From Dactylorhiza incarnata (lineage: Eukaryota > Streptophyta > Magnoliopsida > Asparagales > Orchidaceae), in the NCBI GenBank assembly GCA_033032865.1, contig JAWHQI010000079.1, forward strand, positions 8,746,501 through 8,810,500: DNA of 64,000 bases. The letters run 5' to 3'. The notes below the pieces were generated by a model that was not told the origin of the DNA, made no database searches, and saw nothing but the letters and a program-made list of their open reading frames with translations. A program made the position numbers and the translations under genes. Of this stretch, positions 21,389-31,894 are shown piece by piece. How positions within the stretch are numbered: the first letter of the stretch is position 1; each line of letters opens with the position of its first letter.

Positions 21389-22504
21389 CTACTCTGAATC
21401 TTCATAACCAGCTCCGCTGCTCTCTGGACAATCTTTTGGAAGTCCTCGTCTCACGGCTTTGCCACGGCGAGTTCGCCTCACCGATTGGCGTGGCGGTTCT
21501 TCATCCGGAACTTGCCATTCGGCCTCTTCCTCCGGAGTTGGTTTCAACTTCAGACCTTTGACGAGAAACTTCATAAATTTCTGCATTCGACTACGGTCCT
21601 TCTTCACTTCCCTCTTGTGATCCTCTAATGAATCACGCAAATCATCAATGGACTCTCGTAGTGATCCTGCCCTAGAAATGGTCGGCTCTCTAATCTCAAT
21701 CCCCGGATGAGCTTTTCTCTGCGGCTTCTTCACCTTCATTGAACCCGTATAATATATTTCCGGGTAACAATCATCCAAATAAGCACCTTGCACTATCCAT
21801 CCATACTTCTTGTAGAGTACACGCTGTATTACCGCCCCCATTGGCAGCGTATGAACCTTCACCCATCTTGGATGCTTTAATCTATACGCATACCTAATCT
21901 GGGCGAGTATGAAGTCCGCCACATCAAAAAGCTCATCCTCCATAATATAGTATGTAAAGAGGGTCAACTGAGCCGTAATGCTTCTTGTGTCTCCACTCTT
22001 CAACATCACTAAATTCCTTAATATATCTTGGACTAAGAACGCATCCGGAGTAAGTGAGGTAACTTCAGTGGTAAGACTCTTTTTTTGATTCCCATGTAAA
22101 CTCATGTTTACAAGGGTCCAATCTCTATCCTTTCGATAATTCTCCACTATATCAGGCATATTCTCACTCATCACTAGTCCGAATTCCTCTCGTAGATCAA
22201 CATGTGTTATTTCCACATATTGACCTTGGATCCTTGATCTCACTCCTCCATCCAATTTCGTGAAATTTGGGTCTTCCAAATGGTTATAAAATTCACGAAT
22301 GAAAAAGGAAGAAAACCCCTCTGGTGTGATTATTGAAATTATACCTGCGTTCGCAAGACGATCATAGATATGATCGTGCTTTGGCGACTCAAATTCCACA
22401 TACTTTGCTATTCCAACAATAGCCTTCTCCACCCCCGGAAAAACTTGATATGAAGTATGTGCATCTTCCGAAGTACTCTTTCGAGCTTTGGAACTGGAAG
22501 CCAT
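21389..22504 (-). CDS. Antisense ORF of the Sirevirus-like element (plant transposon-protein-like)
   Basis: 371 residues on the strand opposite gag-pol, uninterrupted although pol carries a stop. It starts MASSSKARKSTSED and ends SGAGYEDSE. The middle third (FFIREFYNHL, then ITAQLTLFTYYIMEDELFDVADFILAQI, quoted in part, and LPMGAVIQRVLYKKYGW) resembles the so-called putative plant transposon protein domain (PF20167-type), which is common in plant retroelements and of unknown function. The C-terminal third is a charged helix (about 280-320) followed by Arg-rich (RRTRRGKAVRRG) and acidic ends, so it may bind nucleic acid or enter the nucleus; that is a guess. No signal peptide or membrane segment is seen, so it is unlikely to be an envelope protein. 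The ATG lies one base after a strong 3' splice site, in keeping with a transcript spliced in its 5' UTR. Confidence 0.75.
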   Translation of the reverse strand: MASSSKARKSTSEDAHTSYQVFPGVEKAIVGIAKYVEFESPKHDHIYDRLANAGIISIITPEGFSSFFIREFYNHLEDPNFTKLDGGVRSRIQGQYVEITHVDLREEFGLVMSENMPDIVENYRKDRDWTLVNMSLHGNQKKSLTTEVTSLTPDAFLVQDILRNLVMLKSGDTRSITAQLTLFTYYIMEDELFDVADFILAQIRYAYRLKHPRWVKVHTLPMGAVIQRVLYKKYGWIVQGAYLDDCYPEIYYTGSMKVKKPQRKAHPGIEIREPTISRAGSLRESIDDLRDSLEDHKREVKKDRSRMQKFMKFLVKGLKLKPTPEEEAEWQVPDEEPPRQSVRRTRRGKAVRRGLPKDCPESSGAGYEDSE

Positions 22505-22505
22505 T

Positions 22506-23049
22506 CTGCAATAACATACAAAAAAATTTTATTAAACAAGGTATCACATTGTGCACTGGAACACTGTCGCCCAGGCGACAGTGGCTGTCGGAAATTTCCG
22601 ACAGCCCTCCAAGTGATTTTCTCTCAAAATTTTTACATATACTTCCAGATCTACTCAAAATAAATGTTATTTCAACATCAAGTTTTTAAAAAAAAAATTA
22701 TATATATATTTTTTTTAAATCAACATATTCTACAAATCCTTTACTATTCATCATCTTCCACCTTCTTATCTAAACTAGATCTACAAAAATCCTTTAGAAA
22801 ATGAACAAATGGAAACCTTCATCACCAACTCAAAAAGAAATTTAACAAAGATAAAAATTTTAGCAAAGATCCACCAAGATCCACTTGTTTTTAAACTAGA
22901 TCTACATTTTTCAAATCAAAAAATTTTCAAAACCTACACCATTCATCAAAAATCAACATGAACACTACATTTTCCTTCTTCTCTACTATCAAAATCACAA
23001 ATCCCTAAAAATTTTTGAGTTAAAAACACCAAAATAAAAAAACCCATAC
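22506..23049 (-). other. Candidate 5'-UTR intron of the antisense gene
   Basis: On the minus strand the donor is AAG|GTATGG at 23049. The acceptor is a T-rich stretch ending TTATTGCAG at 22506, one base before the ORF's ATG. The 544-nt interval is AT/T-rich, as expected of a plant intron. A palindrome pair (motif B 22564-22581, motif A 22585-22604) lies within it near the acceptor. Because it is antisense to the genomic RNA, this intron would not be spliced out during retrotransposition. RNA evidence is lacking. Confidence 0.6.
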
Positions 23050-23145
23050 CTTAGATCTAGGGATGTCGCCGACTTCCGACAGCCTTCCTCTCGTTTTTAA
23101 CTCCAGGAAATGATGCACAATAGGGTTTGACTCGGTCCCCATCCC

Positions 23146-23201
23146 TATTTATATTTTTCACTGTCGCCCAGGCGACAGTGACTGTCGGAAATTTCCGACA
23201 G
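23146..23201 (-). promoter_or_regulatory. Antisense promoter: palindrome pair plus TATA box
   Basis: Minus strand: motif A (CTGTCGGAAATTTCCGACAG, 23182-23201), three bases, motif B (CTGTCGCCTGGGCGACAG, 23161-23178), seven bases, then TATAAATA at 23146-23153. The LTR promoter has the same order and spacing (A, B, then TATAAAT after 8 bp). A start site some 30 bp downstream leaves a short 5' exon (roughly 23115-23050) before the intron donor. Confidence 0.7.
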
Positions 23202-24242
23202 CTCCCATTTTAACAAAACTCCAATTTAAGGTCCCTTTGATGATCTACAATAGTTATATGTCATTATTAATGCTTCACCTCATGACTTGATGACAAACCA
23301 TGTGTTATTTATTTTTTTTTTAAAATGACTTACATGTTTATATGATTTCATTTCCAAGCTATCATCGTATTGACACTTCTACTTAGTTGTTTAGACCATT
23401 GGAAATTGTTTTCGCATGCCTCTAAGTATGAGAAATTGTTTATCTATCATAATGAACTATCACGTTCACTTCTTTTGATCAATACGTATGTCTTTTTATT
23501 TAATATATACATGGATCATAATTGCTTTCACACAATAAAATAGCACTTCTTAAATACAACTTTCAACATTGATTTGTTAGCACAACAAAATATACACCAT
23601 CTTTTGCGATTCAAGTGAATTCGGAGATCCTTGGTCAATTAAAAAAAATATATCAATATATCACAATTAAGATATCACAACATCTGTGATCACAAAACTA
23701 AAAATAAAGACAAGGATACTCCACCAAGCACTACTTACCCTCCTGATAAGTCTTAATGAGCATTGTGAGGTTAAGCACCTTGGACAGAATTGTAAAGTGT
23801 CTTGTGCAAAAGAAACATGGTTTTCTATTTATCTTGTGCTATATCTTCAAAGTCAAAGTTGCCTTTATGTGCTTTTATTATGTTCTACATTTCAATGATC
23901 ATGTAAATTAAATAGCTTCATATGTTTGATCTAAGTATCACATGTACACATCATTATGTTAAATAAATATTCATCTCATGAGAATTGGACCGAAAATATT
24001 CCATAATTCTATACACTATTGTGTCTTTCTATGATACTTTCAAATGATCTTACTCATGTTTAAGTTCTTTCTTTCATTACTACATATGGCTATACCATCA
24101 CTTCATGAGCTTATTCATACTATGGCATATTCCTATTATTTCATGGACTTCAATCATTACTAACAAATTGCTTCCGCTTACTCTTCATTTCTATTTTCTA
24201 TTACCTTTCCCTTAAAAGCTATTCTTTTATCTAATATTCATT
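23202..24242. other. Non-coding interior between antisense promoter and polypurine tracts
   Basis: AT-rich, with no supported coding frame. It presumably holds packaging or 3'-end functions of the element, but no motif proves this. Confidence 0.5.
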
Positions 24243-24522
24243 TTTGCTAATACCAAAAGGGGGAGAATTTAAAGTATAAAAAGAAAAGTCACAAATCTAT
24301 CACACCTAAATATTCCACCTACACAATACATCATATATTTAGGGGGAGCATATATTTAGGGGGAGCTTTCATTTGGGGGGAGTTTTCATCTAAAGGTAGA
24401 TCATTTATTTTCAAGAAATATATATTATGTTAATTTTGTGCACACATCAAAGGTTAAAATCAACAATCTAAATAGACATGATTTCTTTTTATACGGATTT
24501 GTTATTATCAAAAGGGGGAGAT
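24243..24522 (+). promoter_or_regulatory. Polypurine tract series before the 3' LTR
   Basis: AAAAGGGGGAGAAT near 24256, AGGGGGAGC near 24340 and 24358, GGGGGGAG near 24376, and the final AAAAGGGGGAGAT abutting the LTR at 24510-24522. The last is the functional primer position. The repeats mirror those of the gag-only element (5754-6016) and include the same TTATTATCAAAAGGGGGAG context. Confidence 0.8.
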
Positions 24523-25809
24523 TGTTGGAGCATGCGTTTCGCAGTCCTCCGGTTTGATAATAACAAAGTCCCTTTTGTATTTGATTCTATTTTCATTAAT
24601 GGTGTACAGATAACAGGTATGAGATGTTCACATTGCTGCTGGAGCTAAAATTGAATGTGGGAAAATTTCACTGTCGGAAAATTCCGACAGCCACTGTCGC
24701 CCAGGCGACAGCAGAGAAGTTACAACTACTTCCCTCCACGGCAGATCGACGAAAGACAGTTTTGCGATGTCGGAATTCCGACAGCGATGTCGCTCAGGCG
24801 ACAGCTCGGCGGTTACAACAACTGCCCACGTCTTCACCCATGACCGGCAGTTTTGCACTGTCGGAAATTCTGACATCGATGTCGCCCAGGCGACAGCTCG
24901 ACGGTTACACCAACTGCCCACGACTCCACCCACGACGGCACTCCAGCGGCAGTTTAGCGCTGTCGGAAAATTCCGACAGTCACTGTCGCCCAGGCGACAG
25001 TGAATTTCTATAAATTGGTTCCTTTGGTTCGTGCATTCCAAGCTTTTGAGAATTCCAGTCCCTTCCTGAGTGCATACGAACCAGATAGCTCCAGAACCTC
25101 CTCAACTCCCATTTGTGCAAAGAAGGATTGAAGATTGAAGACGAGATCGGGCGTGCTTCTACATCATCGATCATCTCGAGGCTTCAACAATCCATTCAGA
25201 TATCTGATCTTTTAGGGAGTTGTTCTTTTCATATTGTATTTTCATTCACATACTTTTTCATTTTGTATTGGTAGAGAAATCGTCGTCTTGCGTGCGGCGT
25301 CTAAGTCCTTGCGCGGCTTAGGGGAAAATCGCTTCCTTGTGCGGAGCGTCCAAGTCCTTGCGAGGCTTGGTGGGAAATCGTGGCCTTGTGTGCTACGTCT
25401 AGATCTTGGGAAGATCTAGAGGATAGGCTTGGGCTTGGTCTTGGGAGAGACAAGCGATAGCCTTCCGATCCTTGGGAGAAGGATTGGTAAACCAAAATTA
25501 TTGTATTTTTATTATCATAATTGTGCCTTGATCTTAAGCATTGTTAAGATCATTTTTATTGTATGCAAATTTCATGATTAATATAATTATGCTCTTTTCA
25601 CTAATTGCAATTTTGTTTGCTTAAATCTTTATCTTAGAAATTTGTGTTTGGTTAAATACAAAAATTACATTGGTTTAAAATTATTTATAAGTAACATTTT
25701 TAGTAAAGTAAAATTTGTCTAAAAATTATTAAGTAAAAATTATATTTTTAAAACACACCCTTATTCACCCCCCCCCCCCCCCCCTCTAAGGGCGTCACAC
25801 GATCCAACA
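24523..25809 (+). repeat. 3' LTR of the Sirevirus-like element
   Basis: 1,287 bp, collinear with 14718-15999 with about 15 substitutions by eye and a longer poly-C tract near the end. It carries the same four palindrome pairs and TATA box. Confidence 0.95.
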
Positions 25810-25814
25810 GTTGT

Positions 25815-26605
25815 TGATGTTCTCAAATTCTATATCCGATGAAAGCAAGTATACCTTATCGTTTATAGTATATGATACTTAAGAAAAATATCAAAGTCGT
25901 ATTTAAATACGGGTCTGTCGAATACTTATACTTCGAGAAAGCGGACTATTATTATATCGGAAAGAGCATAAAAGAGATATAATTAAAACTAAATAAAAAA
26001 GAACAAAAATAAATAAAGAAAACAGACTTGATTAAAACGCGAATTGAAATGAAAATAAAAGATAAATTCTTATCATTCTAATCTATGCCTTCACCGTGGA
26101 GATTCCTAATATATTAACGCACCTCTCTCGAAGAATACACCCACCTGAGATTAGTGTAACTGATTAATGTTTGGAGATTGGTTAATGTTTGGAGATTGGT
26201 GTAACTGATTTGATGGTGATGTATATGATATGATGTGATAAATATTTAGGAAATTAATTATCAAATCCAGTTATGATCAAAGAATCAATCAGAGCCCTTT
26301 GATTACCAACACACACAAAAAAACGGATTAAGAAAATATAATTATTAATATTTAAAATTTATGTTTTATTATGTGTATAATTCTGGGTTTTTGATTTGTT
26401 TTATGTAAACATAATTCAAAATGTACATCAATTTTCAGTTTTAAGATAGCGTTATTATGAAATGTGTTTCATGTGGCAAGAGCTATTCCAAATTTCAAAG
26501 TCAACCAGATTCCATATATTTAAATATAATCAAACTATCAATTACTAGAAACGCTTTCTTTCAAGAAACCTTTTATCTAGAAACTTCATTCGAGATATAT
26601 ATATA
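25815..26605 (-). mobile_element. Athila-like LTR remnant, distal part
   Basis: Continuation of the sequence interrupted by the copia insertion. On the minus strand it leads, through the region at 14717-14672, to an Athila-type primer-binding site. No protein frame is present. A 23-bp unit (GATTAATGTTTGGAGATTGG-like) is duplicated near 26165-26205. The left limit and the family are uncertain. Confidence 0.35.
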
Positions 26606-27950
26606 TGTTATATATCTGTAGAGGCCTTGGGGTGCGTCTAGGAAAAACTCCACTAAAAGGAGGTGGGGTCAACGGTCAACGCATGATCGCCCGGGTTGAG
26701 GAGGTCGGGCCCGCCATTTTCACCGCCAACACGCGAGCACGCACGCGCGTCGCGCCCTACCATGACCGAACCCCGCTACTGGGGTGCGGTTAGCACCACA
26801 CTAGTGGGGTGCGAATAGCCGCACCCCCTATAGTGGGGGGAGCGGCCAAACCGCACCCCATGATGGGTGCGGGCAAGCCGCACCGCCTTGGGGTGCGGCC
26901 AAGCCGCACCCCACGAGGGGTGCGGCCAGGCCGCACCCCCTTGGGGGGCGGCCAAGCCGCACCCCATAAGAGGTGCGGACAAGAGGAGTCGCCCCCCTCC
27001 CTCGGGCGCGGCCGCGCCACGCCCGCCTTTAGGGGCGGTCGAACCGCCCTCCCCCGAAGCAAGGTTGGGGTAAGTCCCCCCTCTTCCGGCTCGCCGCCCG
27101 CTTTTCAGGCTCCGGGCTCCGCCCGGAGCATTCTCACATTTACGACTCGCTCACATTTCCGACTCGCTCACTTTTCCGACTCGGCTTGCTCACTTTTTGT
27201 CTTTTCAGTTTCTCACTTTTCAGGAACAGCTTGTCGCCTTTCCTCGAAGGGCAGGATGGTCATTTACGAAAAATGGTGATCCGTGGGCTCTGAACCGGAA
27301 AATATGATTCGTCCTCCCAGGTGGTTATGGTGGTTACAACGGCAAAATTACCGGGCTACCCCGGCCAAAGCTATAAAAGGACCCCGTAGGCTTCATTTGA
27401 GAAGGCCCCCGCCTTGATGACCAGAGAGAGCTCCTTGAAGATTTCCATAGATTTCTCCTTCGGCGCTTGAAGATCTCCTTCGTGGACTCGAAGTTTTCCT
27501 TCGTCCCGAAAGGCAACTCGGCAGTCTCACTTTTGTTCTTACGAAAGCGGACACAACGCTCTCACTTTCGCCTTCACGAAAGAGGACAAGGCGTGCTCGC
27601 TTTTGTTCTCCGCCTTTCTCAGAAGGAGAAAGGACTTAGTTTTTCTGGAGGTGGTCTGTCACCTTCGGAATTCTCTTCTTCTCTCTCCCTCTTTCTCTCT
27701 ATTATTGTAACGAGCAGCGGCCTGTCGCGCTCGACTTCTAAGTCTATAATTGTAACCCCCTAGATGATAGTGGAAATTTGGTCGGCACAGCTCGGGCCAC
27801 GTGGTTTTTTACCCTTTCCGGGTTTTCCACGCTAAAAAGTTCCAGTGTAATAAGCGAATCTCAAATTGACTGTTTGCGCGCTTGGTTCGCTCACGAGCTA
27901 AGGTGGTTCAAGTAAACCGGTCTACCAAGAGCCCTAAGCGACCCGCAACA
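26606..27950 (+). repeat. 5' LTR of gypsy element A
   Basis: 1,345 bp, TGTTATATATC to ACCCGCAACA. It contains an array of GGTGCGGCCAAGCCGCACCCC-like palindromic units at about 26790-27060. Confidence 0.92.
27372..27379 (+). promoter_or_regulatory. TATA box of gypsy element A
   Basis: TATAAAAG in a CG-rich context, about 300 bp downstream of the palindromic array. The 3' LTR copy is at 35355-35362. Confidence 0.65.
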
Positions 27951-27953
27951 GTT

Positions 27954-27971
27954 TGGCGCCGTCTGTGGGAA
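27954..27971 (+). promoter_or_regulatory. Primer-binding site of gypsy element A
   Basis: TGGCGCCGTCTGTGGGAA three bases after the LTR end. This is the site commonly seen in plant Tat/Retand elements and is identical to that of element B (minus strand, 47310-47327). Confidence 0.88.
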
Positions 27972-28027
27972 CCAATTCCCAAAAGTTCAGTAAAGATTAC
28001 TGAAAGTGACACTTACCGCCAACCGCA

Positions 28028-29200
28028 ATGGCCAGAAGAAGTGCTCGCACCACTGAAGGTTCAATCCCGGAGGGGCGCGTCGACCCAGCTACCTCCCACT
28101 CACTCATCAATGCGCCTCTCGCAGAAGAGGCAGTGCTTACGCCTGCGACGGTGCTGGAAGGGCGCATTCGGCAAATGGAAGAGCAACAAGCCGAGATGCT
28201 GACTCTCGTGAGAAACCTGGGGGCACCTCGAGTTCCCATTCAGCCTCCAGCATCGAACGCTCCGCCACACCCAGTTCTGAATCATGCTCCGGTCGAGGGA
28301 GCCGTTCGGGAAGATGAAGTCTCTGAAGATTTCTCCGACGCTGCAAGCTCCGCTCATCCTGCTCCGCCGGTCAGAGGACCGGAGGCTGACCCCCATCACC
28401 CCCGCCAAGGGAGAGCTGCTCCCGTCCGAGCATTGGAAAGAGCCACGCGAGAGGAAATACGCGACATGATAGAAGAAGAGTACGCCCAAGAAGGACGACG
28501 CGCAACTCTCGCCCACCGTCCCGCACACCACGGCTCCCCGTTTTCGCCTCAAGTCTTGGCACATCCAATTCTGAATGGTTTCAAGCTTTCCAGCATCGAG
28601 ACATTCGATGGGACGGACGATCCGTTTGAACATGTCAATCACTTCACCACCGTTATGAGGATTTACAGTGCCCCTGATCAGCTCCTCTGTCAGGTGTTCC
28701 GGCAACCTTGAAGGGGCAGGCGCACACTTGGTTCCACTCTCTGCGGAATGGGGCCATCAACAACTTCACCAAAATGGCGCAGCAGTTCGTGGACCAATTC
28801 ATAGCCAACCGCAGAATTGTCCGAGATCCCTCCCACCTCTCAGGGATTCGCTAAAACAATGGAGATACACTCAAAGATTTTTTCCGACGCTTCACTACGG
28901 AGGCTCGACAGATCCCAGGAGTTGACCCTGAGCTCCTGCGGGGAGTTTTCCTTGGAGGACTCCGCCCTAGTGGCTTCTACTCAGCTCTCATGAGAGAAAC
29001 CGTACCAAGTTACCCTGACCTCATTCACCGAGTTGAAGCTCAAATAACTGCTGACGAGGCCATCGAAGCACACCGTAGGCAGTTCGAAGGAAGCCAAGGA
29101 AGGAAGAGGGGATCAGATCAAGCCCCTCGCGGATGAGAAGAATGACGCGGCTAGGAGCGCCGTGGTGACGAACGTCGCCGTGACCCCCGAAGAGACATGG
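28028..29200 (+). pseudogene. Gypsy gag N-terminal and capsid part, broken
   Basis: Starts MARRSARTTEGSIPEG, the same start as the intact gag of element B. It reads cleanly through the linker into the capsid domain (FDGTDDPFEHVNHFTTVMRI) until about 28700, where one C is missing relative to element B (CAGGTGTTCC), shifting the frame. The rest of the capsid (WFHSLR, DQFIANRRIVRD, LRGVFLGGLRP) can be followed in the next frame, with a stop at 28852-28854 and four more between 29133 and 29210, mostly explainable as CGA or CAG to TGA or TAG. Confidence 0.85.
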
Positions 29201-29229
29201 GACCGTAGCCGCCCAGCACCTACAACCCG

Positions 29230-30183
29230 TTGAACACTACTAGAACGAATGTACTCTACGCCATTCAAAACAACCCAGAACTCCGCGCACCTCGGGCGTT
29301 AGCCCCAAACCCAAGGGGCGACCAGTCCAGGCACTGCGAGTTCCATCGGGGAATCGGGCATACCACTGAAGAGTGTACCAGATTTAAAAACGAAATCGAG
29401 CATCTCGTCCGCCAGGGACTCCTAGGGAGATTCCTACAAGGCCAGGTTCCCAATCAGCCTCAGCAGCCTAGGGATGCAAGGGAACAGCCTACCGCTCCCC
29501 GGGGCGCGCAAGGAGGAAGGCAGATGGTGGGAGAAATCGAAACGATCGCTGGACCTCCCGTCCTGGCGGCGCAAATCCTCTCGATAGCCAAACCCCTGAG
29601 AGACCACGAAGACAAGAAGCTCAAACAGGACATTACGATCGCTTTCGGGGAAGAAGACCTGCAAGGATTACGACTACCGCACCAGGATCCCCTCGTAATC
29701 AGCGCAGGGATCGGGGACCCTTGCTTTAACGTAAAGAGGATATTGGTCGATAACGGAAGCTCAGTTGATGTTCTGTTCCTTTCTACTTTGCAAAATATGA
29801 AGCTCACAAAGGATCAGCTCAGCCCAGCGTCCGGGCCCATCTACGGCTTCGACAATCGACCTGCCCCTGTTCAAGGCATGATCACTCTCCCAGTCACATT
29901 GGGTGAGTTTCCGAGACAGTCAACGTACATCATCCAGTTCGTGGTGGTGGAATCCACTTCCGCCTATAATGCCATCTTCGGAAGACCGCTCCAGTCTATC
30001 TTTGGGGCAGTCCCATCTATTCCTCATCTGGCTATGAAGTTCCCAACTGCCGCAGGCATAGGAGTCGTAAGAGGAGACCAAGAGGCAGCCAGAACCTGCT
30101 ATCTGAAGCAGGCTCAACCAGTGAAGGCAACCGCTCTCAATATCAATAACTTTGACCTGCGAGACGAAGCCACTCTGCAGTGA
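29230..30183 (+). pseudogene. Gypsy gag C-terminus and protease fragment
   Basis: 317 open codons covering the knuckle CEFHRGIGHTTEEC and the aspartic protease (ILVDNGSSVDVLFLSTLQ, with DNGS as in other Tat elements). It stops at TGA where element B has CGA, just before the RT region. The original polyprotein evidently ran on in this frame. Confidence 0.85.
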
Positions 30184-30204
30184 GGAGCGCCCGTTGAAGG
30201 ACTA

Positions 30205-31894
30205 GTGGAAGTACCACTCTCCCAGCAAGACTTGACTCGGACTATTCAGGTCGGGTCACTCCTGTCACGAGAAGAACGAGAAGAATTCACAACCTTCCTG
30301 CAAGAGAACGAAAACATCTTCGCTTGGAGCCCAGAAGACATGCCCGGGGTGGATCCTGAAGTCATCTATCACTCTTTAAACATCAACCCCGCCTGTAGGC
30401 CTGTAATTCAAAAGAAGAGGAACTTTGCCCCCGAGCGACTGAAAGCGATGGAGGAGGAAGTAGCTAAACTCCTCGAGGCACGGTTCATACGCGAAGCGGA
30501 ATACCCCACGTGGCTTGCCAACGTGGTCATGGTGAAAAAGGCCTCCGGGAAATGGCGAATGTGCGTCGACTACAGCAATCTGAACCAGGCATGTCCAAAG
30601 GACAGCAATCCCCCTCCCGAGGATCGACCAGCTCGTCGACGCGATGGCCGGCCACGAGCTACTCAGCTTCATGGATGCCTATTCAGGTTACAACCAGATA
30701 AGGATGAACCCCGCGGACGAGGAGCATACCGCCTTCCGCACCGACAGAGGAGTCTACTGCTACAAGGTGATGCCCTTCGGTCTCAAAAATGTCGGAGCCA
30801 CCTAACAAAGGCTAATGAACAAGGTCTTAAAAAATCTCATCGGGGAAACGATGGAGGTTTACGTGGACGACATGCTGGTGAAAAGCATCCACCGTTGCGA
30901 CCACTTGAAAGACTTGGGAAAGTGCTTTCAACTTCTCCGTCGCTTCCAGATGCGGCTCAATCCCAGCAAGTGCGCGTTTGGTGTGACGACGAGAAAGTTC
31001 TTAGGTTTCATGGTAACCCATCGGGGGATTGAGGCCAACCCCGAGAAGATCAAGGCGTTGGAGGATATGTCGCCCCCTCGCTCAATTAAGGAAGTGCAAT
31101 GCCTGAACGGGAGGATCGCTGCGCTATCCCGTTTCTTGTCACGAACGGGAGACAAGTACCTCCCCTTCTTCAAAATCCTCCGGGGAGCACGCCACTCCGG
31201 CTTCCAGTAGACTGACAAGTACCAGGTGGCGTTCGAACTTCTCAAACAATACCTGGCTTTGCCGCCGCTTCTGTCAAAGCCCACCCCCGGAGAAACTCTA
31301 TTTTTATACCTGGCAGTGTCGCCTACGGCTCTTAGCTCAGTGCTCGTGAAAGATGAAGGAGGGGTGCAACGACCAATCTACTACCTCAGCAAAGTCCTCT
31401 CCGACACCGAAACCAGATATCCAGCAGCGGACAAGACAGCCTTGGCCCTTGTCTTTTCAGTGAGGAAGCATCGGCCCTACTTCTAGGCTCATACAGTAAA
31501 AGTGTTGACACAACTCCCACTGCGAGCAATCCTCCAGAAACCAGAAATCTCAGGAAGACTAGTGAAGTGGGTCGTAGAACTCGGCGAGTTTGACATCCAA
31601 TTCCTGCCCAGACCAGACATCAAGTCACAAGTACTCGCCGACTTTGTTGTAGAGTACACCATCCCACCAGAAGCAGCTCCCGTCGAAGACACCACTAGCC
31701 CCCGTTGGACTCTCTATGTCGATGATGCATCTGGAGCTGAAGGGGCCGGAGCGGGACTGCTCCTCATAAGTCCTGATGGGATCACCTTGGATTACGGCCT
31801 CCGGTTGAAGTTCCCCGCGACAAACAACATTACAGAATACGAGGCGCTGATCGCCGGTCTTCAACTCGCCATCAATTGCAAAGTAGAGAACTAA
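30205..31894 (+). pseudogene. Gypsy reverse transcriptase and first RNase H, in fragments
   Basis: Fragments at 30205-31032, 30815-31210, 31226-31486 and 31502-31894. They hold the RT start (KWRMCVDYSNLNQACPKD), a frameshift near 30610, YVDDMLVKS near 30860, RNase H (LYLAVSPTALSSVLVKDEGG) and the start of the second RNase H (TLYVDDASGAEGAGAGLLL, where element B has YVDGASG). In-frame stops at about 30803 (in the TYQRLMN motif), 31208 and 31484 match single-base changes from element B codons. Confidence 0.85.

Larger units (their letters stand above)
14718..25809 (+). mobile_element. Near-complete Sirevirus-like Ty1/copia retrotransposon with an antisense gene
   Basis: An 11.1-kb element flanked by the perfect duplication GTTGT (14713-14717 and 25810-25814). 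Order: 5' LTR, initiator-Met-type primer-binding site, gag, pol (protease, integrase, RT, RNase H), antisense gene, polypurine-tract series, 3' LTR. By eye the LTRs differ at about 15 of roughly 1,280 positions plus a poly-C length difference, near 1.2 percent, so the insertion is recent. The element is probably no longer autonomous, since an in-frame TAG lies at the gag-pol border and a TAA in RNase H. The long coiled-coil gag with two zinc knuckles, the large size and the repeated GGGGGAG tracts point to the Sirevirus (Maximus/SIRE) lineage; that placement is inferred. Confidence 0.93.

Noticed and set aside
21389..22504. Antisense frame as an envelope-like protein of the Sirevirus
   Set aside because: Sirevirus env-like genes lie in sense after pol; this frame is antisense and has no signal peptide or membrane helix.
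26776..27279. Open frames in the LTR of gypsy A, repeated at 34705-35261
   Set aside because: They follow the palindromic GGTGCGGCC array, occur in both LTRs and lack any domain.
28100..28705. 201-codon frame antisense to gypsy A gag
   Set aside because: Mirror of the conserved gag coding frame; no promoter, splice signal or conservation in element B.
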